From contig NZ_CP100000.1 of the NCBI RefSeq assembly GCF_024138165.1, forward strand, positions 2,170,001 through 2,234,000: a stretch of DNA of 64,000 nt, given 5' to 3'. Position numbers and translations under genes: made by a program. This DNA is from Halorussus vallis (GTDB lineage: Archaea; Halobacteriota; Halobacteria; Halobacteriales; Haladaptataceae). The notes under the pieces were generated by a model. It did not search any database. It was not told the origin of the DNA and saw only the letters and a list, made by a program, of their open reading frames with translations. Shown here piece by piece: positions 8,423-17,905 of the stretch (positions within the stretch are counted from its first letter, which is position 1; each line of letters opens with the position of its first letter).

Positions 8423-8904
8423 TGAGCGAACGGGACGGGCGCGACGACCGAGACGGGCGCGACGACCGAGACGAGCGCGACGACCGAAACCGACGGGACC
8501 GAAGCGACCGGGACGAACGGCGCGAGCAGGACGAATGGGACGAAGAGGGGCAGGGGGTGTCGACCGCCGAGAAAGTGCTGACGGTGATAAGCGTCGGGTT
8601 TACCATCCTGTTGTTCGGTTACGTCGCGTGGCAGGCGACCCAGCCCCCTAACAAGACGCTGCCGGAAGTCCGCGTCGTCGGCACCGAAACGACGGCCAAC
8701 GGAAGCGTCGTGGTCCACGTCCGGCTCATCAACCCGGGCGACGAGGGGCTCATCTCCGCCACGGTCGAATCCAACTGCACGCAACCGCCCCCGTCCGTGA
8801 CGTTGGACTACGTCCCTGCCGACGGCACCGCGCAGGGAACGCTCCTCTGTCCGCCGGGAACCTCCGAGCCGAGCGTGTCGGTCAGTTCGTGGGTGCCGAC
8901 GTAA
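8422..8904 (+). CDS. TIGR02588-like single-pass membrane protein
   Basis: A 160-residue partner of the preceding membrane protein. Residues 1 to about 45 are an extreme charged tract of Arg-Asp repeats (RDGRDDRDG-type), encoded by an 18-bp tandem DNA repeat. One transmembrane helix follows (VLTVISVGFTILLFGYVAW, about 53-71). The remaining 90 residues form an extracytoplasmic beta-rich domain resembling TIGR02588. The repeat tract would face the cytoplasm. The pairing of the two families is known from other genomes. The function is not known. Confidence 0.72.
   Translation: MSERDGRDDRDGRDDRDERDDRNRRDRSDRDERREQDEWDEEGQGVSTAEKVLTVISVGFTILLFGYVAWQATQPPNKTLPEVRVVGTETTANGSVVVHVRLINPGDEGLISATVESNCTQPPPSVTLDYVPADGTAQGTLLCPPGTSEPSVSVSSWVPT
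8434..8487 (+). repeat. 18-bp tandem repeat, three copies, inside a coding region
   Basis: The unit GACGGGCGCGACGACCGA occurs at 8434-8451 and 8452-8469, with a third copy at 8470-8487 differing at one base. It encodes alternating Arg and Asp residues in the cytoplasmic arm of the TIGR02588-like protein. The unit is a multiple of three, so changes in copy number would keep the frame. Confidence 0.9.
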
Positions 8905-9041
8905 TCGCGCGGCGGACCGCCACGTTGCGTCGCTTTCGGGTCCGCGGCGGCCTTCTGGCACACTGTTCTCGACGCCCCGGTTCGATTACGCGATTGATTC
9001 CGGCGCTCGAAATACTTTCGAGGTGACGGTTCCGACGACGG

Positions 9042-12000
9042 TCAGTCGCAACGGCGAACCGCGGCGAACAGTGCGCCGAATAGCGCGACCAGCGCAGTCG
9101 CAACGCCGAGTCCGGGGACGCCCCCGTCACCGCCGACATCGCCGTCTTCGCCACCGTCGCCGGACGAAGAGGCGCCACCGGTGGTCGTGGCGGCTCCGTC
9201 CCCGACGGACAGCGTTCCCGCCGAGACACCGCCGACCGCGACCGCGTGTTGGCCCGCGTCGAACGTGCGGGCGAACGTCACCGTCTTCGATTCACCCGCC
9301 GGAACCGCGACCTCCTTGGTGGCGACGGTTCGGCCGTCCACGGTGAGCCTCGCCTCGTAGGTGCCGTTGCCGTCGCCGGCGTTCTCGACCGTGGCGGTGA
9401 CCTCGACCGTTTCCCCGGATTCGACGCTCGTCTCCGCCAGGTTCGCGTCCGCGACTTCGAACGCGGGTCGTTCGACGCCGACCGCGAACGCGCCGACGCC
9501 CGCGGCGTCGGCGCGGAGGACGTACCGCCCGTCCTCGCGCCCCACGGCCGTCGTTTCGAGGCGGTTCCACGAACCGGCGTCGTAGCGGTACAGCGCGACG
9601 TTCTCGGGAGTCTCAACTTCGCTCTCGGCGACGGAGAACCGCATGCCGACCGAGTCGAGGTCGGCGTTCGTGACGTAGGTCGGCGTTGCGGTGAGGTAGC
9701 CCAGCGTCTCACCGTCGGGCGCGCCGACGCCCGACGGGGAGTCGGCGCTCGCCCGCAGTTCGACGAAGAACCGCGCCGTAGCGTCGACGCTCTTCGGGGT
9801 GACGACCAGATTCTCGAACGTGACCGCACCGCCGCGAAGGCCGTTCGTCGGCGAAATCTTGCCCGGCGAACCGCGACGGGCGCTGGTGACCTTCGCCGTG
9901 ACGTGGTCGTCGGTCACCGAACGAAGTTCGACGCGAACCGACGGCGGCGGCACGCTGCCACCGCCACCGCCACCGCCGCCGCCGCCGCCGGAGTCGCCAC
10001 CGCCGGTCGGGTCGGTGCTGACCGACGCCTCGGCGACGGTGAACGACTCCGTCACCTCTCGGCGATTGCCCGCGTCGTCGAAGACGACGAGCGTGGCGTC
10101 GTAGGTGCCCGCCGGGAGGTCGTCGCGGAAGGTCACCGACGAGTCGGTCACGCTCGCGGGCGTCACGACCACACCGTCGAGTCGGAGCGTGACGTTCTCG
10201 GCGCTCACCCCGGAGTAGCCGTCGGAGAACGTCGCGTCGAGCGTGACGCCGCCGACGGTCGGGGTGGCGTTCTTCGTCCCGAACGCGGTGACGTTCGGCT
10301 TGGCCGACTCCTTCTCGCCCGTGATGGCGTACGTCGAGAAGTGGGGTGCGTCCATCCGGTAGGTGTAGGTGTCGTCGGTCTGGCTTACCAGCGTCGCGTC
10401 CACTCGGTCCCAGCCGTCGCCGGCCGTCTCCTCGACCCAGAACTTCACCGACCGGGGTTTGACGAACCGCCGGTGGACGCGGGCCTCGTCGACGGTCACG
10501 GTGACCGTCGCGTTCGTGATGTCGGCGTTCGGAACGGTGGTGTTGATCTGCGGGAAGTACAGCGACGTCCCGTCGGGGGCGAACCGATTCGCTTCGGGGT
10601 TCTTCTTCGAGGTGCCGACCGTGACGTTGGCCGACTCTGTCGCGGCGTCGCCGGTATCGATCTCGACCGCCTCGACGTTCGCGTCGGCGACCTTGGCGGC
10701 GAGAGTACCGTTCGCGGTCCCGCGCAGCGTCGCCTCTCGGCCGACGCTGTACTCGTCGGTCTCGACCACCCGCTCGTTGCCCGCGCGGTCGCGGACGACC
10801 ACGCTGAAGGTGTGGTTGCCGAGGCGGTGGAACGCCGGAACCGGACCGGTCCAGTTCTTCTGTTGACCTGGCGCGAGTTCGGTGCCGGAATCCGTTCCGA
10901 CCGCGTGCTTCACGACGACCGCGGCCACGCCGCGGTCGTCTGCGGCGTTGACGACGACGCCGACGGGACGTTCGGGGAGAATCTCGTCCGTGCGGTTGAG
11001 TCCCGACTCCGGTTCGTTCACGGTCGGATTCGCGGTGTCGATGGCGAACTCGGTCGTGCCGTGGACTTCCCGGTTGCCCGCCGCGTCGACGCTGTAGAAC
11101 TCGACGGTGTAGTTGCCGTCCTCGGTTACCGTCGGCGGTTCCCCGTAGGACTGCCAGCCGGTCGTGCCGCCCGTGTAGGCGCTGCCGTTGATCCGGTACC
11201 ACGTCGCGGCCACGCCGCTGGTGGCGTCGGTCGCGTCCAGCGCGACGTCGACGTTCGAGCGGTACCAACCGTCATCGCCTTCGGTGCCGTTCAGCGTGAC
11301 GTCCGTCGTCGGTGCGACGGTGTCGACCTTCGCGGTCGTCCGCCCGGCCGTCTCGACGTTGCCGACCTCGTCGGTGCTTCGGTACTCGACGGTGTGAGTT
11401 CCCTCCGAGAGCGCGACGGGACCATCGTAGGTCCGCCACGACCCGCCGTCGATGCGGTACTCCGACGCGACGACCGCGGTCGTCGCGTCGGTCGCGTCGA
11501 GGGTCAGTTCGGGCGCTTCGGTGTACCACCCACTTGCGTTCAGGGTCCCGGCGAACGTCGCGGTGGTGTTCGGCGCGCGGGTGTCGAGGAGGAGTTCCTG
11601 GACTAGCAACGAGTCGCCCCCGTTTCCTGCCGCGTCGGTGGCGGTCGCGAAGACGGAGCGCGTCCCGTCGGAAACCGCCGACGCGTCGACGACGAACGAC
11701 CCCTCGTAGGTGCCGTCGTCGTCCGAATCGCTCAGCGCGACCGACCCGCCGCCGAGTGCCGAGGCGTCCAGCGTGACCCGCTCGACCCCGCTCAGTCCGT
11801 CGGTGACGGCGAGCGCCACCGTCACCGAGTCGCCGTCGGCGACCGCCCGGTCGTTTTTCTCCTCGGCGACCGACTCGACCGTGACGTTCGGCGCGTGACT
11901 GTCGACGACGGCGGTGTCCGACTGGCCGCTCGCACCGTCGTTGCCCTTGTCGTCGGTAACCGTCGTCAGCGTCGCCACGTACTCGCCGTCGCTCGTGAAG

Positions 12001-15000
12001 TTGTACGTCGCGTTGTAGGTGGTTCCCGACGCGGTGAAGTCACCCTCGGTCAGCGTCGCGCTCTCGGGGCCCGTCAGCGAAACCTCGACGTTCGACAGCG
12101 ACTCGTTCGCGTCGAAGGTGACGGCCACGGTCCCGTTCGAAAGGTGGGTCGCGTCGAAGTTCGAGACGTCGGGGCCGCGCGTGTCGACGGTCAGAGTCAA
12201 CAGTGCGCCGCCGGTCGCTTCGGTGCCTTCGACGTCCACCACGCGGTCGAGGGTGACGTCGAAAGAGCCGTCGCGACCGCTCGAAACGTCGGCGACGTAG
12301 GTGAACGTCCCCGACCGGTACGTCTCGGCAAAGTCGGCGCGAGAGAGGCTCCCGGTCACGTCGCCGCCGAGCGAGACGTTGAGTTCCGCGAGCGGTTCGC
12401 TCGTGTTCAGACGCACGTCCACGTCCTGTCCGTCGGCGACCAGCCTGAAGTCCGAGAGCGACGGTTCCGTCTGGTCGGGTTCGCCGAGCGCCACCGCGAT
12501 TTCGGCGTCGCTCGTCAGGTTCAGCCGTCGGACGTACGTTCGGTTGACGAACCGTTCGTCGCCCGCCGGGCGACTGACTTCGACGGTGAGATCGCCGGCG
12601 AACTCCATGCCCCGACGTCCGGTCGCGCGCGGGACCATGTACCCCTCCGCGTCCGTCGGAACCCGGATGAACCGCGCCGTCCCGCCGTCGTTGTGGTGCG
12701 AAACGTCGATGCTCGCGTTCTCGACGGGGACGCCGCTCTCGTTCACGACGCGCACGTCGAGTTCGTGGCCGACCGGGAGGTCGTAACCGCCGAGGTCGGT
12801 GTCGGACGTGACGTTCACGCGGTCGAGCACGTACATGTCGGGCGTCCCGTCCTTCGGATGCGGCGAGTCGGTGAACGTGTCCTGGTAGTACGTGAGGTTG
12901 TACGCCACGCCGGACACCGCCCGGGAGATGGCGAACGCGCCGGTCGCGCCGGTCTCGTCGTAGGGCCACTTCCGCGTGTCGTCGCTCTCGACTCGAACGA
13001 AGTCGTCGGCCGAGGCGCTCCCGTCGGGATGGTAGACCGTTCCGGTGAGGTTGACCGACGAGCGGAGCGTGACGGTGACCTCCCGGTCGCCGGTCACGTT
13101 GAGGTTCCGGACGTACTCCGTGTCGGCGTACGCCCGCTCGCCGTCCGGTGGCGTGACTTTCACCGTTACCGGACCGGCGACTTCGACGCCGGTCGTCGAC
13201 CCGGACGTGATGCGGCCGTCGCGTTCGGTGAAGTAGCCTTCGGAGATGTAGCCGGATCGGTCGCCTTCGGAGACGTGGTGTTGCACGGTCACCTTCGCGA
13301 ACGGCACGGCGTCACCGCTCTCGTCGACGACGGTGACGTTCAGGTCGTGGGCTTGCGGGAGCCGAGTCGCCCCGAGGTCCGACGACGAAGACCCGTTGAC
13401 GATGTCGAGGGCGTAGATGTCGGGCGACCCGTCGTCGGGCATGTACGTCTCGTCGTGCCGACTGGCGTTCGCCTGATAGTAGCCGACGACGTAATCGTCG
13501 GTCGTCTCGGTCGCCGTGACGGAGAACGCGCCGGTCGCGTTCGTGCGAGTCCCGGCGCTCCCGTCGCCGGAGAGTCGATAAGCACGAATCTCGTCGTCGG
13601 CCGCAGGGTCGCCGTCGGCTTCCGCGACGCTACCCGAGAGGTTCACGCGCTCGTCGGTCAGCGTGATCGTGACCGACCGGTCGCCGGTCACGTCGACGAT
13701 AGCGGTGTGATTCTGGCCCGAGTATCGACTGTGTTCGGGGGCCCGCGCGACCGCGCGGACTCGGCCCTCGACTTCGATTCCGAGCGACCCGTTCGTGACG
13801 ACCGTACCGTTCGACGCGGTTCGGAGGCCCTCGTAGTCGACGTACCCCGTGGTCGCGTCGGCGTACCGGAGAACTTCGACGCTGGCGTTCGGAATGGGGT
13901 CGCCCTCCTCGTCCACGACCGAGACGTTCAGCACGTGTCCCGTCGGGAGCGAACGAGCGCCGAGGTCGGACGATGAAGTGCCGTTGACCACGCCGAGTAT
14001 GCCGAAGTCGGCCACGCCGTCGTGGCCCTTCGGCGCGCGACGCGTCTTCGACCCGTCGTCGAGGTCGTTCTGGTAGTAGCCGACGATGTAGTCTTCGCGT
14101 GCGGACGCGACGGTCAGCGAGAAGTTCCCGTTCGCTCCGACCGTCTGTTCGGTGACCGTCCCCGCGGAGGTCGGATAGACGCCCAGCGTGTCGTCGTCAA
14201 CGCCGTGACCGCTCGAACTGACGTTTCCGGAGTAGGTGACGGTGTCGGGCATCGTTTCGGTGACGCCGGGAACCGCACCGTCGGCGTCCACCAGTCCGTA
14301 GCCGGTCAGATTGTTCGGTTCGTCGCCGCGGAGGGGGACCGCCGTCGAGCGAAGCCGCGACTTCACCTGCGCGGGCGAGAGGGTATCGTCGGCGCTCAGC
14401 ATGAGCGCGACGACGCCCGCGGTGTACGGCGTCGACGCCGAAGTGCCGTAGAAGCTATCGTACACCGAAGTCGTCACACCGTCGGGCGCCACCACGTCGG
14501 GCTTGATACGGCCGTCGATGGTCGGCCCGCGCGAGGAGAACGATTCCAACACGTTGTCGGAGTAGTGGGTCGCCCCGACCGCGATGACGTTCCGACCGGT
14601 CGCTGGAACCGTGACGGTCCGGGCGCGGGTCGCGAATTCGGGGTCGCCGCTGGACCGGAAGAAGGCGTCGAAGTCGGCGGTGCCGTTGGCGTCGTACGAT
14701 TCGATTCGGAGGTAGGCGCGCTCGCCGTCGGAGACGTAAGTCTGAACGCGTTCGGTCGGGGCGGCCGTGCCGTCCTGCACGTTCGTCGACTGGTCGAGAA
14801 TTGACCCGCTCCCGTCGACGAGGTACACGTCGTAGTCCTCGTGGCTCTTCGGCCAATCGTTCCAACTCACGTAGACGCTGACCGAACCGCTACCGTCGGC
14901 CGGGGTCACCTCCATCCGATTCTTCCCGTCCCGAAAGTCGAGGGAGCCATCGGCGTCCGCGTCCCGCCACGTCCCGTTCCAGTGGCTCCCCTCGCCGTCG

Positions 15001-15983
15001 TTCCCGGCGGAGCTGAGCCAGGTCGTTCCGTTCGCGACGGAGGCGTTGATGCGGTCGTTCATCGGCCCCGTCCCGTCGAGCGGGCCGGCGTTGTACCAAC
15101 TGAGCGACATCGTGACCACGTCGGTATCGGTGTTGGCCTCCAGCCAATCGATGGCCTCGTAGAATTCGACGCCGGTGCCGACCTTGACTGCGATTATCGA
15201 GGCGTTGGGCGCCGTATCGGCGACTAGTTCGGCGGTCGCGGTGCCGTGTTCGCCCGACCGGTTGCTCATCCGACGCGGGTCGGGCGAACTGAAGTTCCGC
15301 CAGTCCACGAGGTGGTCGGCTATCTCGGGGTTGGTCACGTCGAAACCGGTGTCGATGACCGCGACGGTGACGCCGTCCCCGGAGACGCCCGCGTCATGGA
15401 CGGCACCGACGTCCATGTTCGAGAGCCCTTCGCCGACGATTTCGTTCGTATCCGGGCGGCGGGGCTTCCGGACGAACGAGACGGCCGGCGACTCCGCGAA
15501 TGCGGAGACGGCCGCCTTCGGGACTCGCGCCTGTACGAGGGCGCCGTGGCGCGCCTGCACGTTTCCGCCGTTCTCGCCGACCAGTCCGGCGACGGCGTCT
15601 CCCCGGCCGGACTTCGCCTCCACGACGACCCGCACGAACTCGGGGCCGGTTCGACCGTCGGCGTCAGGGGTAGACGCCGAGACGGCCTCCGAAACCGCCG
15701 AGGAGAGCTTCGGGTTCGTCGGTTTCCCGGCGGCCGCCCGATTCTGGGACTCGGTCGTGGTCGCGGCAGTTTCGTTCGTCGTCGCGGTCGTAGCCGTCGC
15801 CCTCTCGTTGTCGGGGACGGTCGTCGCAGTCGTCACTGCGGTCGTGGTGTCGTTCCCGGAGACGTCGCCCGTCGTGCCGTCGTTGGCGACCGAGAGCGCA
15901 CTCGCCGGGATGGCCGCGGTCATCGTCGAGACGACCACGAGCAACGCGAGCGCGAGCGCCGAGAGGCGGTCGCGGTCGTTCAC
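9042..15983 (-). CDS. Giant secreted subtilisin-family (S8) serine protease with PGF-CTERM-like anchor
   Basis: A 2,313-residue exported protein with a signal peptide at 1-30 and a Thr-rich spacer to about 90. A prodomain follows at about 115-177. The S8 catalytic domain runs from about 190 to 560, with Asp211 (VIDTG), His246 (GEHGTAT), Asn328 (SSAGNDG) and Ser515 (YGTSASTP). It has an inserted beta domain at about 350-450. Then come three 200-residue carboxypeptidase-regulatory-like repeats (each with VVGYYQ-, VNGSSSSDLG- or D-L-N-V-like motifs), several Ig-like modules and two OmpL47-like repeats (GWYTEAPEL; GWYRSNVDV). The C-terminus has a Gly-run linker, a PGF-pre-PGF-like domain, a CARDB-like domain and the tail PGLGVATALVALFGALFA plus arginines. 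It is probably anchored to the S-layer by archaeosortase. The start overlaps the upstream lipoprotein stop by four bases. Confidence 0.93.
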   Translation of the reverse strand: MNDRDRLSALALALLVVVSTMTAAIPASALSVANDGTTGDVSGNDTTTAVTTATTVPDNERATATTATTNETAATTTESQNRAAAGKPTNPKLSSAVSEAVSASTPDADGRTGPEFVRVVVEAKSGRGDAVAGLVGENGGNVQARHGALVQARVPKAAVSAFAESPAVSFVRKPRRPDTNEIVGEGLSNMDVGAVHDAGVSGDGVTVAVIDTGFDVTNPEIADHLVDWRNFSSPDPRRMSNRSGEHGTATAELVADTAPNASIIAVKVGTGVEFYEAIDWLEANTDTDVVTMSLSWYNAGPLDGTGPMNDRINASVANGTTWLSSAGNDGEGSHWNGTWRDADADGSLDFRDGKNRMEVTPADGSGSVSVYVSWNDWPKSHEDYDVYLVDGSGSILDQSTNVQDGTAAPTERVQTYVSDGERAYLRIESYDANGTADFDAFFRSSGDPEFATRARTVTVPATGRNVIAVGATHYSDNVLESFSSRGPTIDGRIKPDVVAPDGVTTSVYDSFYGTSASTPYTAGVVALMLSADDTLSPAQVKSRLRSTAVPLRGDEPNNLTGYGLVDADGAVPGVTETMPDTVTYSGNVSSSGHGVDDDTLGVYPTSAGTVTEQTVGANGNFSLTVASAREDYIVGYYQNDLDDGSKTRRAPKGHDGVADFGILGVVNGTSSSDLGARSLPTGHVLNVSVVDEEGDPIPNASVEVLRYADATTGYVDYEGLRTASNGTVVTNGSLGIEVEGRVRAVARAPEHSRYSGQNHTAIVDVTGDRSVTITLTDERVNLSGSVAEADGDPAADDEIRAYRLSGDGSAGTRTNATGAFSVTATETTDDYVVGYYQANASRHDETYMPDDGSPDIYALDIVNGSSSSDLGATRLPQAHDLNVTVVDESGDAVPFAKVTVQHHVSEGDRSGYISEGYFTERDGRITSGSTTGVEVAGPVTVKVTPPDGERAYADTEYVRNLNVTGDREVTVTLRSSVNLTGTVYHPDGSASADDFVRVESDDTRKWPYDETGATGAFAISRAVSGVAYNLTYYQDTFTDSPHPKDGTPDMYVLDRVNVTSDTDLGGYDLPVGHELDVRVVNESGVPVENASIDVSHHNDGGTARFIRVPTDAEGYMVPRATGRRGMEFAGDLTVEVSRPAGDERFVNRTYVRRLNLTSDAEIAVALGEPDQTEPSLSDFRLVADGQDVDVRLNTSEPLAELNVSLGGDVTGSLSRADFAETYRSGTFTYVADVSSGRDGSFDVTLDRVVDVEGTEATGGALLTLTVDTRGPDVSNFDATHLSNGTVAVTFDANESLSNVEVSLTGPESATLTEGDFTASGTTYNATYNFTSDGEYVATLTTVTDDKGNDGASGQSDTAVVDSHAPNVTVESVAEEKNDRAVADGDSVTVALAVTDGLSGVERVTLDASALGGGSVALSDSDDDGTYEGSFVVDASAVSDGTRSVFATATDAAGNGGDSLLVQELLLDTRAPNTTATFAGTLNASGWYTEAPELTLDATDATTAVVASEYRIDGGSWRTYDGPVALSEGTHTVEYRSTDEVGNVETAGRTTAKVDTVAPTTDVTLNGTEGDDGWYRSNVDVALDATDATSGVAATWYRINGSAYTGGTTGWQSYGEPPTVTEDGNYTVEFYSVDAAGNREVHGTTEFAIDTANPTVNEPESGLNRTDEILPERPVGVVVNAADDRGVAAVVVKHAVGTDSGTELAPGQQKNWTGPVPAFHRLGNHTFSVVVRDRAGNERVVETDEYSVGREATLRGTANGTLAAKVADANVEAVEIDTGDAATESANVTVGTSKKNPEANRFAPDGTSLYFPQINTTVPNADITNATVTVTVDEARVHRRFVKPRSVKFWVEETAGDGWDRVDATLVSQTDDTYTYRMDAPHFSTYAITGEKESAKPNVTAFGTKNATPTVGGVTLDATFSDGYSGVSAENVTLRLDGVVVTPASVTDSSVTFRDDLPAGTYDATLVVFDDAGNRREVTESFTVAEASVSTDPTGGGDSGGGGGGGGGGGSVPPPSVRVELRSVTDDHVTAKVTSARRGSPGKISPTNGLRGGAVTFENLVVTPKSVDATARFFVELRASADSPSGVGAPDGETLGYLTATPTYVTNADLDSVGMRFSVAESEVETPENVALYRYDAGSWNRLETTAVGREDGRYVLRADAAGVGAFAVGVERPAFEVADANLAETSVESGETVEVTATVENAGDGNGTYEARLTVDGRTVATKEVAVPAGESKTVTFARTFDAGQHAVAVGGVSAGTLSVGDGAATTTGGASSSGDGGEDGDVGGDGGVPGLGVATALVALFGALFAAVRRCD

Positions 15984-16516
15984 GGGTTCACCCCCGTTTC
16001 GTCGGTGCTACCATCGTCGGCCGCGGGTCGGGCGGGCGCGCGGACGCGACTCACGTTCGCGTCGGCCGCGAGCGCCACGAGGTCCTCGAGTTCGACGAAC
16101 GCCTGTGCGAAATCGTCGTGCGACGCGGTGACGGTGGCGTCGTAGTCGGCGGGAAACGCGCGGTCGTCGCGCAACTCCGCGACGACCGCGACGCGACCGT
16201 CGCGAGTTCGGAGTCCGTGAGCCTCCGCGTAGGCGCGTCGGTCGTCGGTACGGAGATAGCCCGCGAGCGTCGCGCCGAGCGACGACGTACCCGCCGAATC
16301 AGGGGTGGTCGAGGTTTCGGCCGCGTAGTCGGCCGTCGTCCGGTCGTCCGACGGAGTCACCGTCGGCGGCTTCTCCGACGCTGTCGGCGAGTCACCGGAC
16401 ACTGGTGATCCACCGAGACAGCCCGCACAGACGACGAGCAGTCCGAGTGCGATCGATTCACCTCGAACGGATTTCGACCGATTATCATCAGAGATAATTG
16501 ATAATAATCCATTCAT
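15980..16516 (-). CDS. Lipoprotein with a stand-alone protease-prodomain-like C-terminus
   Basis: A 178-residue protein with a hydrophobic signal and a lipobox-like CAGC (Cys33), then a Ser/Thr/Pro-rich linker (about 35-85). The C-terminal domain (about 107-164) aligns without gaps to the prodomain of the adjacent protease: lipoprotein 131-164 against protease 144-177 gives 14 identical residues of 34 by hand, ending VSRVRAPARP versus VSFVRKPRRP. The stop overlaps the protease start (ATGA), so the two are co-translated. An inhibitor or folding-helper role is inferred. The ATG at 16516 is used; a GTG at 16468 would give a more compact signal peptide. The promoter region is very AT-rich (16485-16560). 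Confidence 0.75.
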   Translation of the reverse strand: MNGLLSIISDDNRSKSVRGESIALGLLVVCAGCLGGSPVSGDSPTASEKPPTVTPSDDRTTADYAAETSTTPDSAGTSSLGATLAGYLRTDDRRAYAEAHGLRTRDGRVAVVAELRDDRAFPADYDATVTASHDDFAQAFVELEDLVALAADANVSRVRAPARPAADDGSTDETGVNP

Positions 16517-16775
16517 TATCTAGAGCCATAAATCAAAAGATGATAAATTTTTTCGTATCGTCAACTTCGGGTCGTGGCGAACGATGATAGGAAAGCAGCG
16601 AATCTCGCAGAGAGGGGACGACGCTCCGAGATAGCGACCGAGAACCCAGCAGTCGTTTGGTTTCCCTCGCGACTACCGGGAACGAACGTGCGTTAACGAC
16701 GCGGGCCGCGCCGCGTTCGAGTAGTGCCAGCCGACAGAAAAGGGCCGAACGGTTCGAAGTGGGCGTGGTGTCTCG

Positions 16776-17192
16776 TCAGGAGTCCTCGTCCATAATCGGC
16801 TTGCCGTCCTCGGTCGGCGGCGCGATGTGGTCGACGAACTCGTCGATGCCGGGGTCCTCGACGCGCACTCGGACGTGGATGTCGCCGAGTTCGTCGGGGT
16901 TGCCCACCGCGAAGTTGACCACGCCCTCGAAGGCGGCCTGCTTCTTCAGGTCGAACGAGAAGGTGTCGCCGCGCCGCTCGGCGAAGAACTCTCCGCGAGC
17001 GGTGTCCAGGATCTCCTGGCGGTGGAGCAGTTCCGAGAAGTGGTCGAGCGCGTGGACCTCCGCCACCACTTCGCCGCGGCGCTCCTCGACGTCGGCGCCG
17101 GGGAAGATGTTGGTGACGGCGTCGGCCACCCGGTCGGTGAGTTCGGTGTCCGAGACGGGAGCCGTAATCTCGACGTCGACGCTGTAGATCAT
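16776..17192 (-). CDS. UPF0201-family RNA-binding-domain protein
   Basis: A 138-residue protein of the archaeal UPF0201 family, recognised by its start (MIYSVDVEITAPV), the central alpha/beta region (SELLHRQEILDTARG) and VNFAVGNPDELGDIHVRV. These proteins have an L5-like RNA-binding fold. The exact role is not established. Its start overlaps the stop of the UPF0200 kinase-like gene by four bases, and these two families are commonly paired in archaea, so a joint function is likely. Confidence 0.85.
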   Translation of the reverse strand: MIYSVDVEITAPVSDTELTDRVADAVTNIFPGADVEERRGEVVAEVHALDHFSELLHRQEILDTARGEFFAERRGDTFSFDLKKQAAFEGVVNFAVGNPDELGDIHVRVRVEDPGIDEFVDHIAPPTEDGKPIMDEDS

Positions 17193-17785
17193 ACCTCACC
17201 CTCCGGGGTGGGTCCGCTCTCCGACGTTCGCGCCCGTTCGAGGCCGGCGACACCGTCCTCGACGAGCGCCCGGATCTTCTCCTGGAACGACTCCAGCGAG
17301 GCGGTGTTCTCGACGGTGACCTCCGCGCGGGCGATGGCGTCGTCCATGCCGAACCCGCGCTCGCGCTCGTCGCGTTCGCGCAGGCTCTCGTCGTCGGTGT
17401 TGTCGCGGCCGCGCGACTCGACGCGCTCGGCCCGGAGTTCGAAGGGCGCTTCGACGCTGACCAGCGTGAACGCGTCGCCGAACGCCTCCTCGAAGCGCTG
17501 GACCTCCACGCCCGCGCGGATGCCGTCGACCAGCACGGTGTCGTTCTCCTCTAAGGCCTCCTCGATGACGGGTAGCGAACGCTGGGCGATGGCGTCGAGT
17601 CCGTTCTCCTCGCGGAGTTTCTGGGCGATTTCGCCGTGGTGGTCCGCGGGGTCAAGGCCGCGGTCGCGACACTCCCGTCGAATCACGTCGCCCATCGTGA
17701 CGACGGGGATGCCCATCTCCTCGGCGACGGCGGCGGCCTCGCTCTTGCCGCTGCCGGGCAACCCCACGATACCGATGACCTTCAT
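17189..17785 (-). CDS. UPF0200-family nucleotide kinase-like protein
   Basis: A 198-residue P-loop NTPase with the N-terminal Walker A motif GLPGSGKSEAAAVAEEMG, MGDVIRRE, and a nucleoside-kinase-like core (VLVDGIRAGVEVQRF; SVEAPFELRAERVESRGRDN). The family resembles dephospho-CoA and adenylate kinases. A role in CoA synthesis has been proposed for relatives, but the substrate is not proven. The ATG at 17785 is chosen because it directly precedes the first strand KVIGIVG. It is the first gene of a two-gene unit with the UPF0201 gene and is divergent from tRNA-Arg. Confidence 0.85.
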   Translation of the reverse strand: MKVIGIVGLPGSGKSEAAAVAEEMGIPVVTMGDVIRRECRDRGLDPADHHGEIAQKLREENGLDAIAQRSLPVIEEALEENDTVLVDGIRAGVEVQRFEEAFGDAFTLVSVEAPFELRAERVESRGRDNTDDESLRERDERERGFGMDDAIARAEVTVENTASLESFQEKIRALVEDGVAGLERARTSESGPTPEGEV

Positions 17786-17905
17786 TGAATTGGGATACTG
17801 GCGAGGCCCGCTTAAGCCCTGTGTTCGGGCGGGCGGAGAGGATTGTCTCGCGGACGCGGCGTGAAGCCGCATCGTTTTTTAACGGGCGGCCGAAAGGGAT
17901 TCTGA

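Noticed and set aside
9246-11606. 786-codon open frame on the plus strand opposite the protease
   Set aside because: Arg/Val/Asp-rich low-complexity translation with no domains. It is the mirror of a GC-rich coding region on the other strand, which carries a complete S8 protease.
11895-13976. 693-codon open frame on the plus strand opposite the protease
   Set aside because: Same reason: a shadow frame created by high GC and lack of stops, with no recognisable motif.
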